Source of the DNA: Nitrososphaerota archaeon
Lineage (GTDB): Archaea > Thermoproteota > Nitrososphaeria > Nitrososphaerales > JAAOZN01
Assembly: GCA_011605775.1 (NCBI GenBank)
Contig: JAAOZN010000036.1
Location: 1 to 47,472, forward strand
DNA: 47,472 bases
Direction: 5' to 3'
Numbering within the stretch: the first letter of the stretch is position 1; each line of letters starts with the position of its first letter. Below the pieces are notes generated by a model, which saw only the letters and a list, made by a program, of their open reading frames with translations, was not told the DNA's origin and searched no databases. The translations under genes and the position numbers were made by a program. This document shows, one piece after another, positions 34,355-43,045 of this stretch.

Positions 34355-35500
34355 TTACCAATATTCTGTTTGGAGAATTGTTGTTATTTTGCCCCAGTCT
34401 GGGACCAGCCCGAATCCTTTGAAGTAGTAGCTGTGTTTTCTGGTCTTTAAGATTTTGAAACCTCCTCCCCATAGGGATATCATCGCTTGAAGGTTTCTTC
34501 TTACGCCTCTGTGGGCTCTGCCGAATCCTCTTTTCATAAGCTCATCTGCCACTTTGCTCAAATATTCGTTCTGCGTTTGGTGTTTTTTATCGCTATTTAA
34601 CATGTTTATCTGAATATCCCAAATATATTTTAGTAAAAGCAAGTGTCTTCCGTTAATCAAATATGCTTTCGCCAGAGCGTTTCTAAATTCCTCTGAGTCC
34701 CAGCCGTAGGTATCACCTATAGATAAGATTCTTGTGCCTATAATAGTTGGTTTCCCATCTAAGCTCCATAGCCCACAGTGAAGAAAAGGTAGTCGATAGT
34801 TTAAGAACCATGAAGAAAATTTCAAACGTCTGCCTAGCCGTCTAGGCGTGCCATCGTTCGCGTATGTTTTTCCTTGCTGCATCAGCGTAAAGAAATCTTT
34901 GAACACCTTTTCCTTGATGTCATCTGGTTGGTTTCTCAATTCATAGGATCGTTTCAACATAAGATAAAATTCGTGTATTGACTCATCCATCCAGAATGCC
35001 CAGAAAACCTTCCCCACAGCTGCCTTCTTCTCTAACGGTCCTGCGGGTTGTGATGGGTATGGAACCAAGACCTTTAGCTGCCTTACATCAGTAGGTTCAT
35101 ATGCTATAACAGCTATCTTTAGTGGTAAACTGCGAACAATGCTGCTAATGTATTCGGCTATGTTGAAGTTTTCAGCGGTTTGTGGCAGAATCAGCGTTGA
35201 GTGGGAAAAGTGTGTTAGGTAGGCTACGGCTTGACCCAAACCTAGTAAATATTCTCGCCTAACTTGCTCTGGAGGTTTAAACTCAAAGCTGTAGGTCATT
35301 CCTCTTCTATCATCAAAAACGAAGTCTGGTTCTGGCCACTCCGATGAGGATGTGATGACTACTGTTGGCCTATATAATGTTCTCCACGGGTCCACACCCT
35401 TAAGGACCAGGTCTCTGATTGTACGAGCGATTTCAAATGCCATCTCATCATGCGAAAGGATGCTTGCAACTTCTCTGCTCGGAGCTGACTGTGTGCCCAA
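34355..35500 (-). CDS. Putative type II restriction endonuclease, PD-(D/E)XK
   Basis: A 381-residue protein with a nuclease core: EPDFVFDD near 57-64, then YSFEFKPPEQV near 71-81, which gives the PD-x13-EFK metal site. The helix GLGQAVAYLTHFSHSTLIL that follows is typical of the fold. It starts 3 bases after the methyltransferase stop on the same strand, the standard restriction-modification pairing. The rest of the sequence is unfamiliar, so the recognition sequence cannot be predicted. Bases 34111-34354 downstream show only decayed DNA. Confidence 0.7.
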   Translation of the reverse strand: MGTQSAPSREVASILSHDEMAFEIARTIRDLVLKGVDPWRTLYRPTVVITSSSEWPEPDFVFDDRRGMTYSFEFKPPEQVRREYLLGLGQAVAYLTHFSHSTLILPQTAENFNIAEYISSIVRSLPLKIAVIAYEPTDVRQLKVLVPYPSQPAGPLEKKAAVGKVFWAFWMDESIHEFYLMLKRSYELRNQPDDIKEKVFKDFFTLMQQGKTYANDGTPRRLGRRLKFSSWFLNYRLPFLHCGLWSLDGKPTIIGTRILSIGDTYGWDSEEFRNALAKAYLINGRHLLLLKYIWDIQINMLNSDKKHQTQNEYLSKVADELMKRGFGRAHRGVRRNLQAMISLWGGGFKILKTRKHSYYFKGFGLVPDWGKITTILQTEYW

Positions 35501-35503
35501 TCT

Positions 35504-36334
35504 TTAGACCACTTCTTTCCTGAAGATTAGGCAATATTGATGGGCTCTGTTTCCTATCCAAACGTTATAGATGCCTAGTGGAAGAAGTGGTTTATCATCC
35601 TGTAACCAAATCTTCTCATCTTTAGGAACCCAAGCGTAGGGTTCTTCGCTTAAAATTTTAAGCGTATCAAAGGCAAGCGGATATAATCTCTCATTATAAA
35701 AGACGTTATTTGTTATAACCGTCAAATAACCACCGTTCTTCGTTACTTTGTAAACTTCGTTAAATATTTGCTTCAAGGCTTTTAAGAATTCGTTATAGTC
35801 ATCGATATTGCCTATATCATTTGAGTCCTCGCTGTATTTAGTTTCAAAACCACGCTCCTTCCTTCCCTTTTGCCTAAGGTAATCTCTTTTTAGTTGATTC
35901 CAGTAAGGAGGGCTTGTAATACAATAATCTACAGGGGGGAAATTATTTTCCTTCCATATTTCGCTTAACCTTCTGGAATCACCGTGAATCACTTTTATGA
36001 GCAGTTTCTCTGGGGTCAACCCCATAGAACTTAGGAGAAACTCTGAGCCTTTTCTCTGGCTTAATAGGTTCTTAACTCTCATTTCCGCAATTTCAGCCCA
36101 TTTTTTCACAACCTCAATACCTATACCAGATCTTTCACTTTCAATGCAAGCGATAAGCGTGCTACCCGTCCCCAAAAAAGGATCTAGAACCAGCTGGCCT
36201 CTTTTCGTGAAGAACTCAATGAACTCTTTCACAAGAGATTCAGGAAAAGCTGCTGGATGTAAGAGTTTGGCGTTTTCTCTTGGAGTATTCAGGAATAAAC
36301 CACGTTTTGGTAAACTTGATCCACTCTTTACCAC
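35504..36334 (-). CDS. DNA methyltransferase, N4-cytosine/N6-adenine amino type
   Basis: 276 residues. The AdoMet-binding motif I, DPFLGTGSTLIA, lies near 58-69 and the catalytic motif IV, DYCITSPPYWNQLKR, near 140-154. Motif I precedes motif IV, and no obvious separate target-recognition domain follows motif VIII, so specificity must lie in internal loops. Serine before PPY favours N4-cytosine but does not prove it. It is the first gene of the pair with the nuclease and would protect host DNA. Confidence 0.85.
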   Translation of the reverse strand: MVKSGSSLPKRGLFLNTPRENAKLLHPAAFPESLVKEFIEFFTKRGQLVLDPFLGTGSTLIACIESERSGIGIEVVKKWAEIAEMRVKNLLSQRKGSEFLLSSMGLTPEKLLIKVIHGDSRRLSEIWKENNFPPVDYCITSPPYWNQLKRDYLRQKGRKERGFETKYSEDSNDIGNIDDYNEFLKALKQIFNEVYKVTKNGGYLTVITNNVFYNERLYPLAFDTLKILSEEPYAWVPKDEKIWLQDDKPLLPLGIYNVWIGNRAHQYCLIFRKEVV

Positions 36335-36524
36335 TTAATTCATTAAGTCTATTGACAATCTTCTTGTTCTGAACCGCTCTCATCACTTCTCTAACTTATT
36401 ACCAGCAAGTTAGTAATTAAGTATTACTGCAGATAGAGGGCAAACAACGAGTAAGATAGTTTATGCCTACCATCATTTTTATATACCTCTTTGCTTCTGT
36501 GCTGAATTTGCAAGGTAAACAAGG

Positions 36525-36599
36525 CGGGACCGAGGGGACTTGAACCCCTGACCCCCAGCTCCGCAGGCTGGTGTCCTATCCAAGCTAGACGACGGCCCC
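36525..36599 (-). tRNA. tRNA-Arg(GCG)
   Basis: Acceptor GGGGCCG/CGGTCCC with one G-U pair, D arm GTCT/GGAC, anticodon stem CCAGC/GCTGG with loop CTGCGGA (anticodon GCG) and T arm AGGGG-TTCAAGT-CCCCT. There is no intron. Full CCA is not encoded. It marks the right edge of the restriction-modification island. Confidence 0.95.
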
Positions 36600-36626
36600 G
36601 CACTTGTACAGATAGTAGATTCTGCT

Positions 36627-38240
36627 TTATAATTTGCTACCTCCCCCAGCTTCAACTAAGGCTTCTTCGATAAGTTGGGCTGCCTTCTCCCTACCTATAT
36701 CAACTACGTATGGCCCTAGCCTAGGTCCGTGGTCTGATAAGATGAGTATCTGGTAGAGTCTCTTAAAGAGGGCTGGTGCTCTGAGATTGTTTCGCTTAGC
36801 CGCCTCAAAGACGCTGTTCTGTATCTGCTGGGCATCCTCTAACCTTCTTATGGCTTCCGCGACTTCAGCCAACGCCTTTCTCTCCTCTAAGCTCAGCTCG
36901 AGTTTAACTGGCTCGAACTTTACAAAGTCATCAGCCCAGTTGGATGCGAGAGCTATCTTCACTTTTAAGAGTTCATCAGCCTCCTTCACGAAGCCGTATG
37001 CTGCGAGCTTCTTCAGCACAAATTCAACTCTAGCCTCCCTAGGTGCTACAGCAGCGAGCTGAGTTAGAAGCCTGTATGGTACGTGTGTTGATGGTTTAGG
37101 AGGTGGTTTAAGGTGGTTCACATATTCGTAGAGCCCCCGCATCTTCCTCAACTCAGCTGGGTTATCGAGCTTCTTGACACCAAAGTATACATCTTCCAGC
37201 TGGTCGTATTCATCCATATAGTTTGGCACATCCTCTACAGATAGCGTCCTCGTCCCCACTATCCTCTTGTACATTAAGAGGAGGAGTGATTGAGGTGTAC
37301 CGTATCTGAGCCACATCTGAGGTGTGAAAACATTCCCAACTGACTTGGAAATCTTCCTACCAGACTTATCTAAGAAGAGCTCGTATCTGATGTGATACGG
37401 GTGAGGATAGTTCAGAACAGTCTCTGAAACCCAGTCATTAACCTTAACCGAGTCAGCAATATCCTTACCGTACGCCTCAAACCTTATGTCTAATGCAGCC
37501 CATCTAGCAGCCATCTCACCCTTCCAACTTAACTTACCTCTACCCGCTAGAACATCCACCTCTCCCTCGTAGCCACAACCCTCGACCCACCGTCCAGCTA
37601 TCTCAGCACCCCTACATCTATACGCAACCGCATGCCTCTCCTTATCATACGCATAGGCCTCAGCCACATAAAGCCTACCACACTTCGCGCAGAGAGGGTA
37701 GTAGGGCAGCACTTCCTCAAACTTCCTCTGCCCTATAGTCTCAGCAATATACTGCCCTATCATCTGAGCATTATTCAATATTTGTTGGATCTGGGCGTTC
37801 AAGAGACCCTTTCGATAAGCCTCAGCTCCGCTCTGAAACCTATATTCGATGCTCAACCTATCTAAGGCATCCAGCAGCATGCCACTCATATGCGCGCCAT
37901 AAGAGTCGTGGCAGCCGAATGGATCTTGAATCAAGGCTACTGGTTTGCCTATCTCACTCTCAAGCCACTTGGGCAGCCCAGCAGGCACCTTGCGCAACCC
38001 GTCGAAGTCGTCTGAATAGGCTATTAACTCAGATCTGAAGCCTTGGTCCTCTAGAGCAAGCTTAACACCATACGCCCTAACAGCATCCCCAAGACTCCCT
38101 ACGTGAGGTATGCCAGAGGCACCTAAACCACTCTCCACTCTAAGAAGCGTTAGAGGTCTCCCCAGCTGCTTCTCTCTCTCAATGATCTTATAGGCTACCT
38201 TATCGAGCCAGGTTCCGCGCCCTATTACGTCTCTCTTCAT
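36627..38240 (-). CDS. lysS: Lysyl-tRNA synthetase, class I
   Basis: A 537-residue class I LysRS, the form typical of archaea. HIGH-like GIPHVGSLGD is at 43-52 and KMSKS-like KISKSVGN is in the second half of the catalytic domain. Cys pairs (CAKCGR, CRGAEIAG..GCGYEG) form the zinc insertion. It charges tRNA-Lys. It starts with ATG; the promoter region 38241-38331 is shared with the divergent flavoprotein operon. Confidence 0.95.
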   Translation of the reverse strand: MKRDVIGRGTWLDKVAYKIIEREKQLGRPLTLLRVESGLGASGIPHVGSLGDAVRAYGVKLALEDQGFRSELIAYSDDFDGLRKVPAGLPKWLESEIGKPVALIQDPFGCHDSYGAHMSGMLLDALDRLSIEYRFQSGAEAYRKGLLNAQIQQILNNAQMIGQYIAETIGQRKFEEVLPYYPLCAKCGRLYVAEAYAYDKERHAVAYRCRGAEIAGRWVEGCGYEGEVDVLAGRGKLSWKGEMAARWAALDIRFEAYGKDIADSVKVNDWVSETVLNYPHPYHIRYELFLDKSGRKISKSVGNVFTPQMWLRYGTPQSLLLLMYKRIVGTRTLSVEDVPNYMDEYDQLEDVYFGVKKLDNPAELRKMRGLYEYVNHLKPPPKPSTHVPYRLLTQLAAVAPREARVEFVLKKLAAYGFVKEADELLKVKIALASNWADDFVKFEPVKLELSLEERKALAEVAEAIRRLEDAQQIQNSVFEAAKRNNLRAPALFKRLYQILILSDHGPRLGPYVVDIGREKAAQLIEEALVEAGGGSKL

Positions 38241-38331
38241 GTCGCTATCTTCTTACCACTTGCAACCTTAAAAAATATTTTCTATATACTACTCATTTTT
38301 TTACCGCTAACCATACAGTATTTAATAGGAA

Positions 38332-39156
38332 TTGCACAGCGGTAAAGTAACCAATGAGATCGTAGTAAAGAAGGAGTTGGCCCCATCCATCAAGCTTATG
38401 GTAGTCTATAATCCACTGGTAGCGAGGAAGTTTAAGCCAGGGCAGTTTGTAATAGTGAGGGTGTGTGAGGAAGGAGAAAGAATACCCTTAACAATAGCGG
38501 ATGCCGATGACGAAAGTATAACAATTGTGTTTCAAGAGGTGGGGAAGACCACTAAGATGCTCGGTCAACTGAATGTGGGAGATAGAATCCTAAATCTGCT
38601 GGGTCCGCTCGGGAGACCGACTCACATCGAGAACTATGGGCATGTTTGCTGCATAGGAGGGGGCGTAGGTGTAGCAGCACTATACCCAGTAGCAAAAGCT
38701 CTAAAGGAAGCGGGAAACAGAGTTACATCGATAATCGGCGCTAAAACGAAAGATCTTATAATATTTGAGGATGAGATGAGAAGGGTATCAGACGAACTAT
38801 ACATAACTACTGATGATGGATCAAAGGGTGAGAAAGGATTTGTGACCGATGTGTTAAAGAGGCTTCTAGAAAAGAACATCTTTGATAGGGTCTTTGCCGT
38901 AGGACCTGCTATAATGATGAAAGTAGTCAGCGATGTAACCAAAACAAAAAATGTTAAGACGATAGTAAGCCTTAACCCAATAATGATCGATGGAACCGGA
39001 ATGTGTGGCGGCTGTAGGGTTATAGTAGGCGGTGAACCGAAATTTGCCTGTGTTGACGGACCAGACTTTGAGGGACATCTTGTTGATTTCAACCACCTTC
39101 TCTCACGCTTAAAGATGTATGAAAAGCAGGAAAAGGAGGTTATGCAGGCAGCTTGA
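38332..39156 (+). CDS. FAD/NAD reductase subunit with [2Fe-2S] centre (NfnA/SudB, PyrK-like)
   Basis: 274 residues. An FAD-binding barrel (FKPGQFVIVRV, RIPLTIADAD) is followed by an NAD-binding domain (VCCIGGGVGVAALYPVAKAL) and a C-terminal Cys cluster, GMCGGCRVIVGGEPKFACVDGPD, for [2Fe-2S]. This matches the small subunit of NADH-dependent ferredoxin:NADP oxidoreductase (electron bifurcating) or sulfide dehydrogenase. It overlaps the next gene by 4 bases. TTG 38332 is used as start; a slightly later start is possible. Confidence 0.88.
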   Translation: MHSGKVTNEIVVKKELAPSIKLMVVYNPLVARKFKPGQFVIVRVCEEGERIPLTIADADDESITIVFQEVGKTTKMLGQLNVGDRILNLLGPLGRPTHIENYGHVCCIGGGVGVAALYPVAKALKEAGNRVTSIIGAKTKDLIIFEDEMRRVSDELYITTDDGSKGEKGFVTDVLKRLLEKNIFDRVFAVGPAIMMKVVSDVTKTKNVKTIVSLNPIMIDGTGMCGGCRVIVGGEPKFACVDGPDFEGHLVDFNHLLSRLKMYEKQEKEVMQAA

Positions 39157-40550
39157 GCACCAGAGTAATCAAAAAGAATAGGGTACCAATGCCTAAGCAA
39201 GAGCCATCTGTGAGGATTAGAAACTTTGATGAAGTCGCACTCGGGTACACACCTGAGCAAGCGATGGAAGAGGCAAGTAGATGTTTGCAGTGTAAAGATG
39301 CAAAGTGTATTGAAGGATGTCCAGTTGGGGTCGACATTCCCACATTCATCAAATACATCAAGGAAGGAAACTTCCTCGACGCGGTTAAAAAGATTAAGGA
39401 GAGGAATAGCCTACCAGCTATATGCGGAAGGGTCTGCCCACAAGAAAATCAGTGTGAAAAACTTTGTGTAATGGGGAGAAGATGGGAGCCTATAGCTATC
39501 GGGCGGTTAGAAAGGTTTGCAGCAGATTATGAGCGGCAGAGCGGCTCAAGGTTTGTTGTAGCATCATCCGGAGAAAAGGGCAGAGTTGCCTGTGTCGGTT
39601 CTGGTCCTGCAAGTCTCACCTGCGCAGCCGATCTCGCGCTTATGGGTTACGATGTCACTATATTCGAATCTTTACACGTGCCTGGGGGGGTGCTTATGTA
39701 CGGTATACCCGAATTTAGGCTGCCTAAAAAGGTTGTGCAAGATGAGGTGGAATACGTCAAGTCTCTAGGTGTCAAGATAGTTACTGATGTAATCGTAGGT
39801 AAAACAGTGACCATTGACGAGCTCTTCAAAGAAGGGTATCAAGCTGTCTTTATTGGAAGCGGCGCTGGTTTACCAAAGTTCCTTGGCATCCCAGGTGAAA
39901 GCTTAAATGGTGTGTATTCTGCTAACGAGTTTCTTATAAGAGTGAATCTGATGAAGGCGTACCTCTTTCCCAAATATCATACCCCTATTTATGTCGGGAA
40001 GAGGGTTGCTGTGATCGGTGGGGGGAATGTTGCGATGGATGCTGCGAGGGTTGCTTTAAGGCTGGGTGCAGAGGAAGTCTACGTAGTTTATAGAAGAGTG
40101 GAAGCTGAGATGCCCGCAAGAAGAGAAGAAGTTGAAAACGCAAAGGAGGAGGGGGTCAAATTTGTGTTTTACTCAAATCCGATTAGAGTTCTTGGTGAAG
40201 GGTGGGTTAAAGGTTTGGAGTGCTTAAGGATGGAACTAGGAGAACCAGATGAGACCGGGAGGAGGAGACCTATCCCGATACCTAACTCAAACTTCATACT
40301 TGAATGTGATAGTGTTGTTGTAGCGATAGGTCAAAGCCCCAACCCGCTTATTCCAATGACCACAGAAGGGCTAAAGATCGGTGAACACGGAAATATCATA
40401 GTTGACTCCGAAGGTAGAACCTCAAGAAAAGGTGTATTTGCTGGAGGCGATATTACTAGCGGCGAAGCAACTGTTATAGCTGCTATGGGTGCGGGCAAGA
40501 GGGCTGCGAAAGCCATAGACCAGTATATTCAGCTAGGCGTCGGATGGTGA
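39153..40550 (+). CDS. gltA: NADPH-dependent glutamate synthase small-chain/NfnB flavoprotein
   Basis: 465 residues. An N-terminal domain with two [4Fe-4S] clusters (CLQCKDAKCIEGCPVG; CGRVCPQENQCEKLC) precedes two Rossmann domains (CVGSGPASLTCAADLA; VAVIGGGNVAMDAARVA) and the C-terminal FAGGDITSGEATVIAAMGAG. With the preceding subunit it most likely forms an NfnAB-like complex moving electrons between NADPH, NADH and ferredoxin rather than making glutamate, since no large GltB chain is nearby. It starts at TTG overlapping the upstream TGA. Confidence 0.9.
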   Translation: MSTRVIKKNRVPMPKQEPSVRIRNFDEVALGYTPEQAMEEASRCLQCKDAKCIEGCPVGVDIPTFIKYIKEGNFLDAVKKIKERNSLPAICGRVCPQENQCEKLCVMGRRWEPIAIGRLERFAADYERQSGSRFVVASSGEKGRVACVGSGPASLTCAADLALMGYDVTIFESLHVPGGVLMYGIPEFRLPKKVVQDEVEYVKSLGVKIVTDVIVGKTVTIDELFKEGYQAVFIGSGAGLPKFLGIPGESLNGVYSANEFLIRVNLMKAYLFPKYHTPIYVGKRVAVIGGGNVAMDAARVALRLGAEEVYVVYRRVEAEMPARREEVENAKEEGVKFVFYSNPIRVLGEGWVKGLECLRMELGEPDETGRRRPIPIPNSNFILECDSVVVAIGQSPNPLIPMTTEGLKIGEHGNIIVDSEGRTSRKGVFAGGDITSGEATVIAAMGAGKRAAKAIDQYIQLGVGW

Positions 40551-42154
40551 TGCATCGAGATGTGTTTAGCCATATATGGTCCCTCTAGCTTATACCCAAG
40601 TTTCGCGTAGTATTGGCGAACACCTACCGCGCTTGTTATAAGAATCTTATCGCGGTCGAAATCCTCTATAGCAATCTTCTCCGCTTCGTATAAAAGATTC
40701 TTGCCGAACCCTTTATGCTGCCAAGCTTCGTCTTTCCTCGTACCTAAAGGTAGCGCCTCCCCATAAACGTGGAGCTCTCTGATCAATGCTGTCCTATGCC
40801 CCTTTACTTCAGGTCTATGAGCTTTTTCAGACGGTATGCGTAGCCTCAGGAAGCCGATGAGGGTTTCTGATCTTGGGTGCTCGTAGGAGAGAAAGATCTC
40901 CGTGCCTTGAGCTGCTTCATAAACCTCCTTCATCAACCTAACCTCTTCCTCATCTATCTTGAGGTTTTTGAGCCCTACTTCTCTACATCTGATGCATCTG
41001 CACCTTGAGCCCCTCCTCGTTAACTCCTGATGCACCAGCTCCCTTAGATTGCCGTGCTTGACCCCTGCGACGATGTGTTCAGCAGGGATCTCTCTCTGGA
41101 TGCGCATAATCCTAACCCACCTTGGTACGATTTCTTTAACATCTGCGAGCAACTTTACAGCTGTTTCGAGTGGGTAAGGCTCGTATCTGCCAGCAAGATA
41201 GAGTTTATGAAGCGCTGTGCCCTCTGTGACTAGAGTAGGGTAGACCTTTACCATGTCGGGCTTAAAACAGGGGTCTTCAAACAGCCTTCTGAATGATTCA
41301 AAATCAGCATCAACGCTGGAACCTGGTAGCCCGGGCATCATATGCGCAACTATCTTAAGCCCAGCGTCTCTCGCAAGTTGGAAGGCTTCGATAACGTCTT
41401 TGACCGTGTGACCCCGATTCACAAGCTTGTAGATTTCGTCAGATAATGTTTGAACACCTAACTCAACTCTTGTAACACCGTAGCTGAGCATAAGGTCGAT
41501 CTGCTTCTCTTTACAGTAATCTGGTCTTGTTTCGACCGTGAAGCCGACGTTTCTGATCTTAGCGTGCTCAGCCTCCTTTAGCGCCTCCTCAAGCGTTTCA
41601 GAAACTTTGCCGTTTAACGCATCGAAGCAACCCTTAACAAATTTGGTCTGCTCATCTTCTGGTAGAGACGTAAATGTGCCGCCTATGATGATGAGCTCAA
41701 CCTTCTCCACGCTATGCCCGATCTGCTCAAGCTGCCTCAGCCTAGCCTTAACCTGAAGATAGGGGTCGTAAAGGTTCTCTTTAGCTCTCTTGGATGACGG
41801 TTCAAATCCTGTGTAGCTTTGAGGGGTACCCATAGCCACGCCACCAGGGCAGTAGAGGCAGGTGCCGTGTGGGCAGGGGTGGGGTGCGTGCATCACCGCG
41901 ACAACAGCTATTCCACTAGCTGTCCTTACTGGTTTGATCTTTAGCCCAAGGGTCTTTTTCAGATCATCGGGTAGGGTGTTCAGTAGCTGTTTCAGCCCAA
42001 TCAGCTTGTTTAACCCGTATCTTTTTGAGATCACCCTTTGGTAGTAGATGAGCCCCTTTTTTGTTAGATTTGGTTCTGAAGATATTATCTGGGCTAGCTC
42101 TTTGAGCGCTTTCTCTTGCGCATTCTCCTCATGGGTGGTAGAGTTTTGCTGCAA
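40529..42154 (-). CDS. elp3: Elp3 tRNA U34 carboxymethyl synthase (radical SAM/acetyltransferase)
   Basis: 541 residues. The radical SAM cluster Cys are in HPCPHGTCLYCPGG (C94, C99, C102). A zinc-like CRCIRC motif is in the linker, and a C-terminal GNAT domain contains KGFGKNLLYEAEKIA. It modifies wobble U34 in tRNAs. Its 3' end overlaps the convergent gltA stop by 22 bases. Confidence 0.95.
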   Translation of the reverse strand: MQQNSTTHEENAQEKALKELAQIISSEPNLTKKGLIYYQRVISKRYGLNKLIGLKQLLNTLPDDLKKTLGLKIKPVRTASGIAVVAVMHAPHPCPHGTCLYCPGGVAMGTPQSYTGFEPSSKRAKENLYDPYLQVKARLRQLEQIGHSVEKVELIIIGGTFTSLPEDEQTKFVKGCFDALNGKVSETLEEALKEAEHAKIRNVGFTVETRPDYCKEKQIDLMLSYGVTRVELGVQTLSDEIYKLVNRGHTVKDVIEAFQLARDAGLKIVAHMMPGLPGSSVDADFESFRRLFEDPCFKPDMVKVYPTLVTEGTALHKLYLAGRYEPYPLETAVKLLADVKEIVPRWVRIMRIQREIPAEHIVAGVKHGNLRELVHQELTRRGSRCRCIRCREVGLKNLKIDEEEVRLMKEVYEAAQGTEIFLSYEHPRSETLIGFLRLRIPSEKAHRPEVKGHRTALIRELHVYGEALPLGTRKDEAWQHKGFGKNLLYEAEKIAIEDFDRDKILITSAVGVRQYYAKLGYKLEGPYMAKHISMHHHPTPS

Positions 42155-42250
42155 GATGATCTATTCAGCTCTTCGCTTTATCTGAGCTTCTTGAGCTGCT
42201 TAAGTTAAGTTTATCGGTATGCGTAGGAGAAGGATTAGTGTTGAGGAGAG

Positions 42251-42532
42251 TTGAGCGAGGATATAGAATTTGAGCTGCTTGAGAGCAAGCCTGTGGGAAG
42301 CGACACTGTGGTCTTTAGGCTGGAGGATGGTGCCATAGTGAAGATTCGGGTTGATATAGATAGGGCTGGTGTTGCGATCAACTACAAGAACCCAGATGGC
42401 TCGCCGCACTATAATATAGCTGTCTCAAATAAGATCATAATAATCCCGCCTAACAAAAGATACCGCCTACCAAAGGAGCACATCCATCCAACGACACAAC
42501 AAAAAGAAGGGAAGAGTGAACCCTACGGCTAG
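42251..42532 (+). CDS. Conserved small archaeal protein, 93 aa
   Basis: A beta-rich protein (SDTVVFRLEDGAIVKIRVDIDRAGVAINY; NKIIIIPPNKRYRLPKE) with no domain I can name. The start is TTG at 42251. It is the first of three small genes leading into glyS on the same strand, overlapping or close to the next. Confidence 0.6.
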   Translation: MSEDIEFELLESKPVGSDTVVFRLEDGAIVKIRVDIDRAGVAINYKNPDGSPHYNIAVSNKIIIIPPNKRYRLPKEHIHPTTQQKEGKSEPYG

Positions 42533-42545
42533 AAGGCGGCTACAG

Positions 42546-42758
42546 ATGAGCGATACATTAGAAGAGATCTTTAGGCTACAGAAAGAATATGTTTCAACTT
42601 GCACATTTGAACGCTATCCTAAGAGCCTGGAGGAGCGTATCTCAGCCCTCTGCACCGCTATAATTCATGAGGCTGTTGAGCTGCAAGATCTGGGAAGGTT
42701 ACTAGAGTGTCACCCGCCATCATTTAACCGAGGTAACATAACTTTAAGTGACACGTAA
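42546..42758 (+). CDS. Short MazG/dUTPase-like protein, probably C-terminally truncated
   Basis: About 70 residues from ATG 42546. The segment LEEIFRLQKEYV..YPKSLEERISALCTAIIHEAVELQ matches the N-terminal half of all-alpha NTP pyrophosphohydrolases, including the EAVEL metal-binding helix. The following helices with the second acidic motif are missing, replaced by an unrelated 20-residue tail. An upstream GTG at 42516 is possible but overlaps the previous gene. It is probably a remnant or a minimal relative. Confidence 0.5.
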   Translation: MSDTLEEIFRLQKEYVSTCTFERYPKSLEERISALCTAIIHEAVELQDLGRLLECHPPSFNRGNITLSDT

Positions 42759-42772
42759 ACACATATGCTGGG

Positions 42773-43009
42773 GTGAGCATATATCATATGATGCCTTTCG
42801 AAATAGTTTGCGGTAGTTGCGGTGAAACATTATACTGGGGAATGGATCTTATCCCACCTAGGGAAGTTTTAAGGGCAAAGCGGGGTATCTGCTACAACTG
42901 TGGCGCTAAACTTTCACTCGACTTCGTACTCGAAGTTATAAAATGTGAGGCATATAAACCACCTATAAAGAGTGTGCTACTTAAGAATAAGGCGCGTGAA
43001 GTTGAATAG
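42773..43009 (+). CDS. Small zinc-ribbon protein, 78 aa
   Basis: Two CxxC knuckles, VCGSCGETLYWG and GICYNCGAKLSL, are spaced 28 residues apart, a zinc ribbon. The remainder is a short helix and basic tail. The start is GTG at 42773 with a GGGGTGAG ribosome site overlapping. It lies 36 bases before glyS and may be co-transcribed. The specific role is unknown. Confidence 0.65.
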   Translation: MSIYHMMPFEIVCGSCGETLYWGMDLIPPREVLRAKRGICYNCGAKLSLDFVLEVIKCEAYKPPIKSVLLKNKAREVE

Positions 43010-43045
43010 ATAGCCTTAAGAAAGCTTCCTTCAGCACCTCTGCTG

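Noticed and set aside
34269-34472. Small minus-strand frame overlapping the nuclease 3' end
   Set aside because: It is out of frame with the nuclease, lacks a ribosome site and looks like a shadow.
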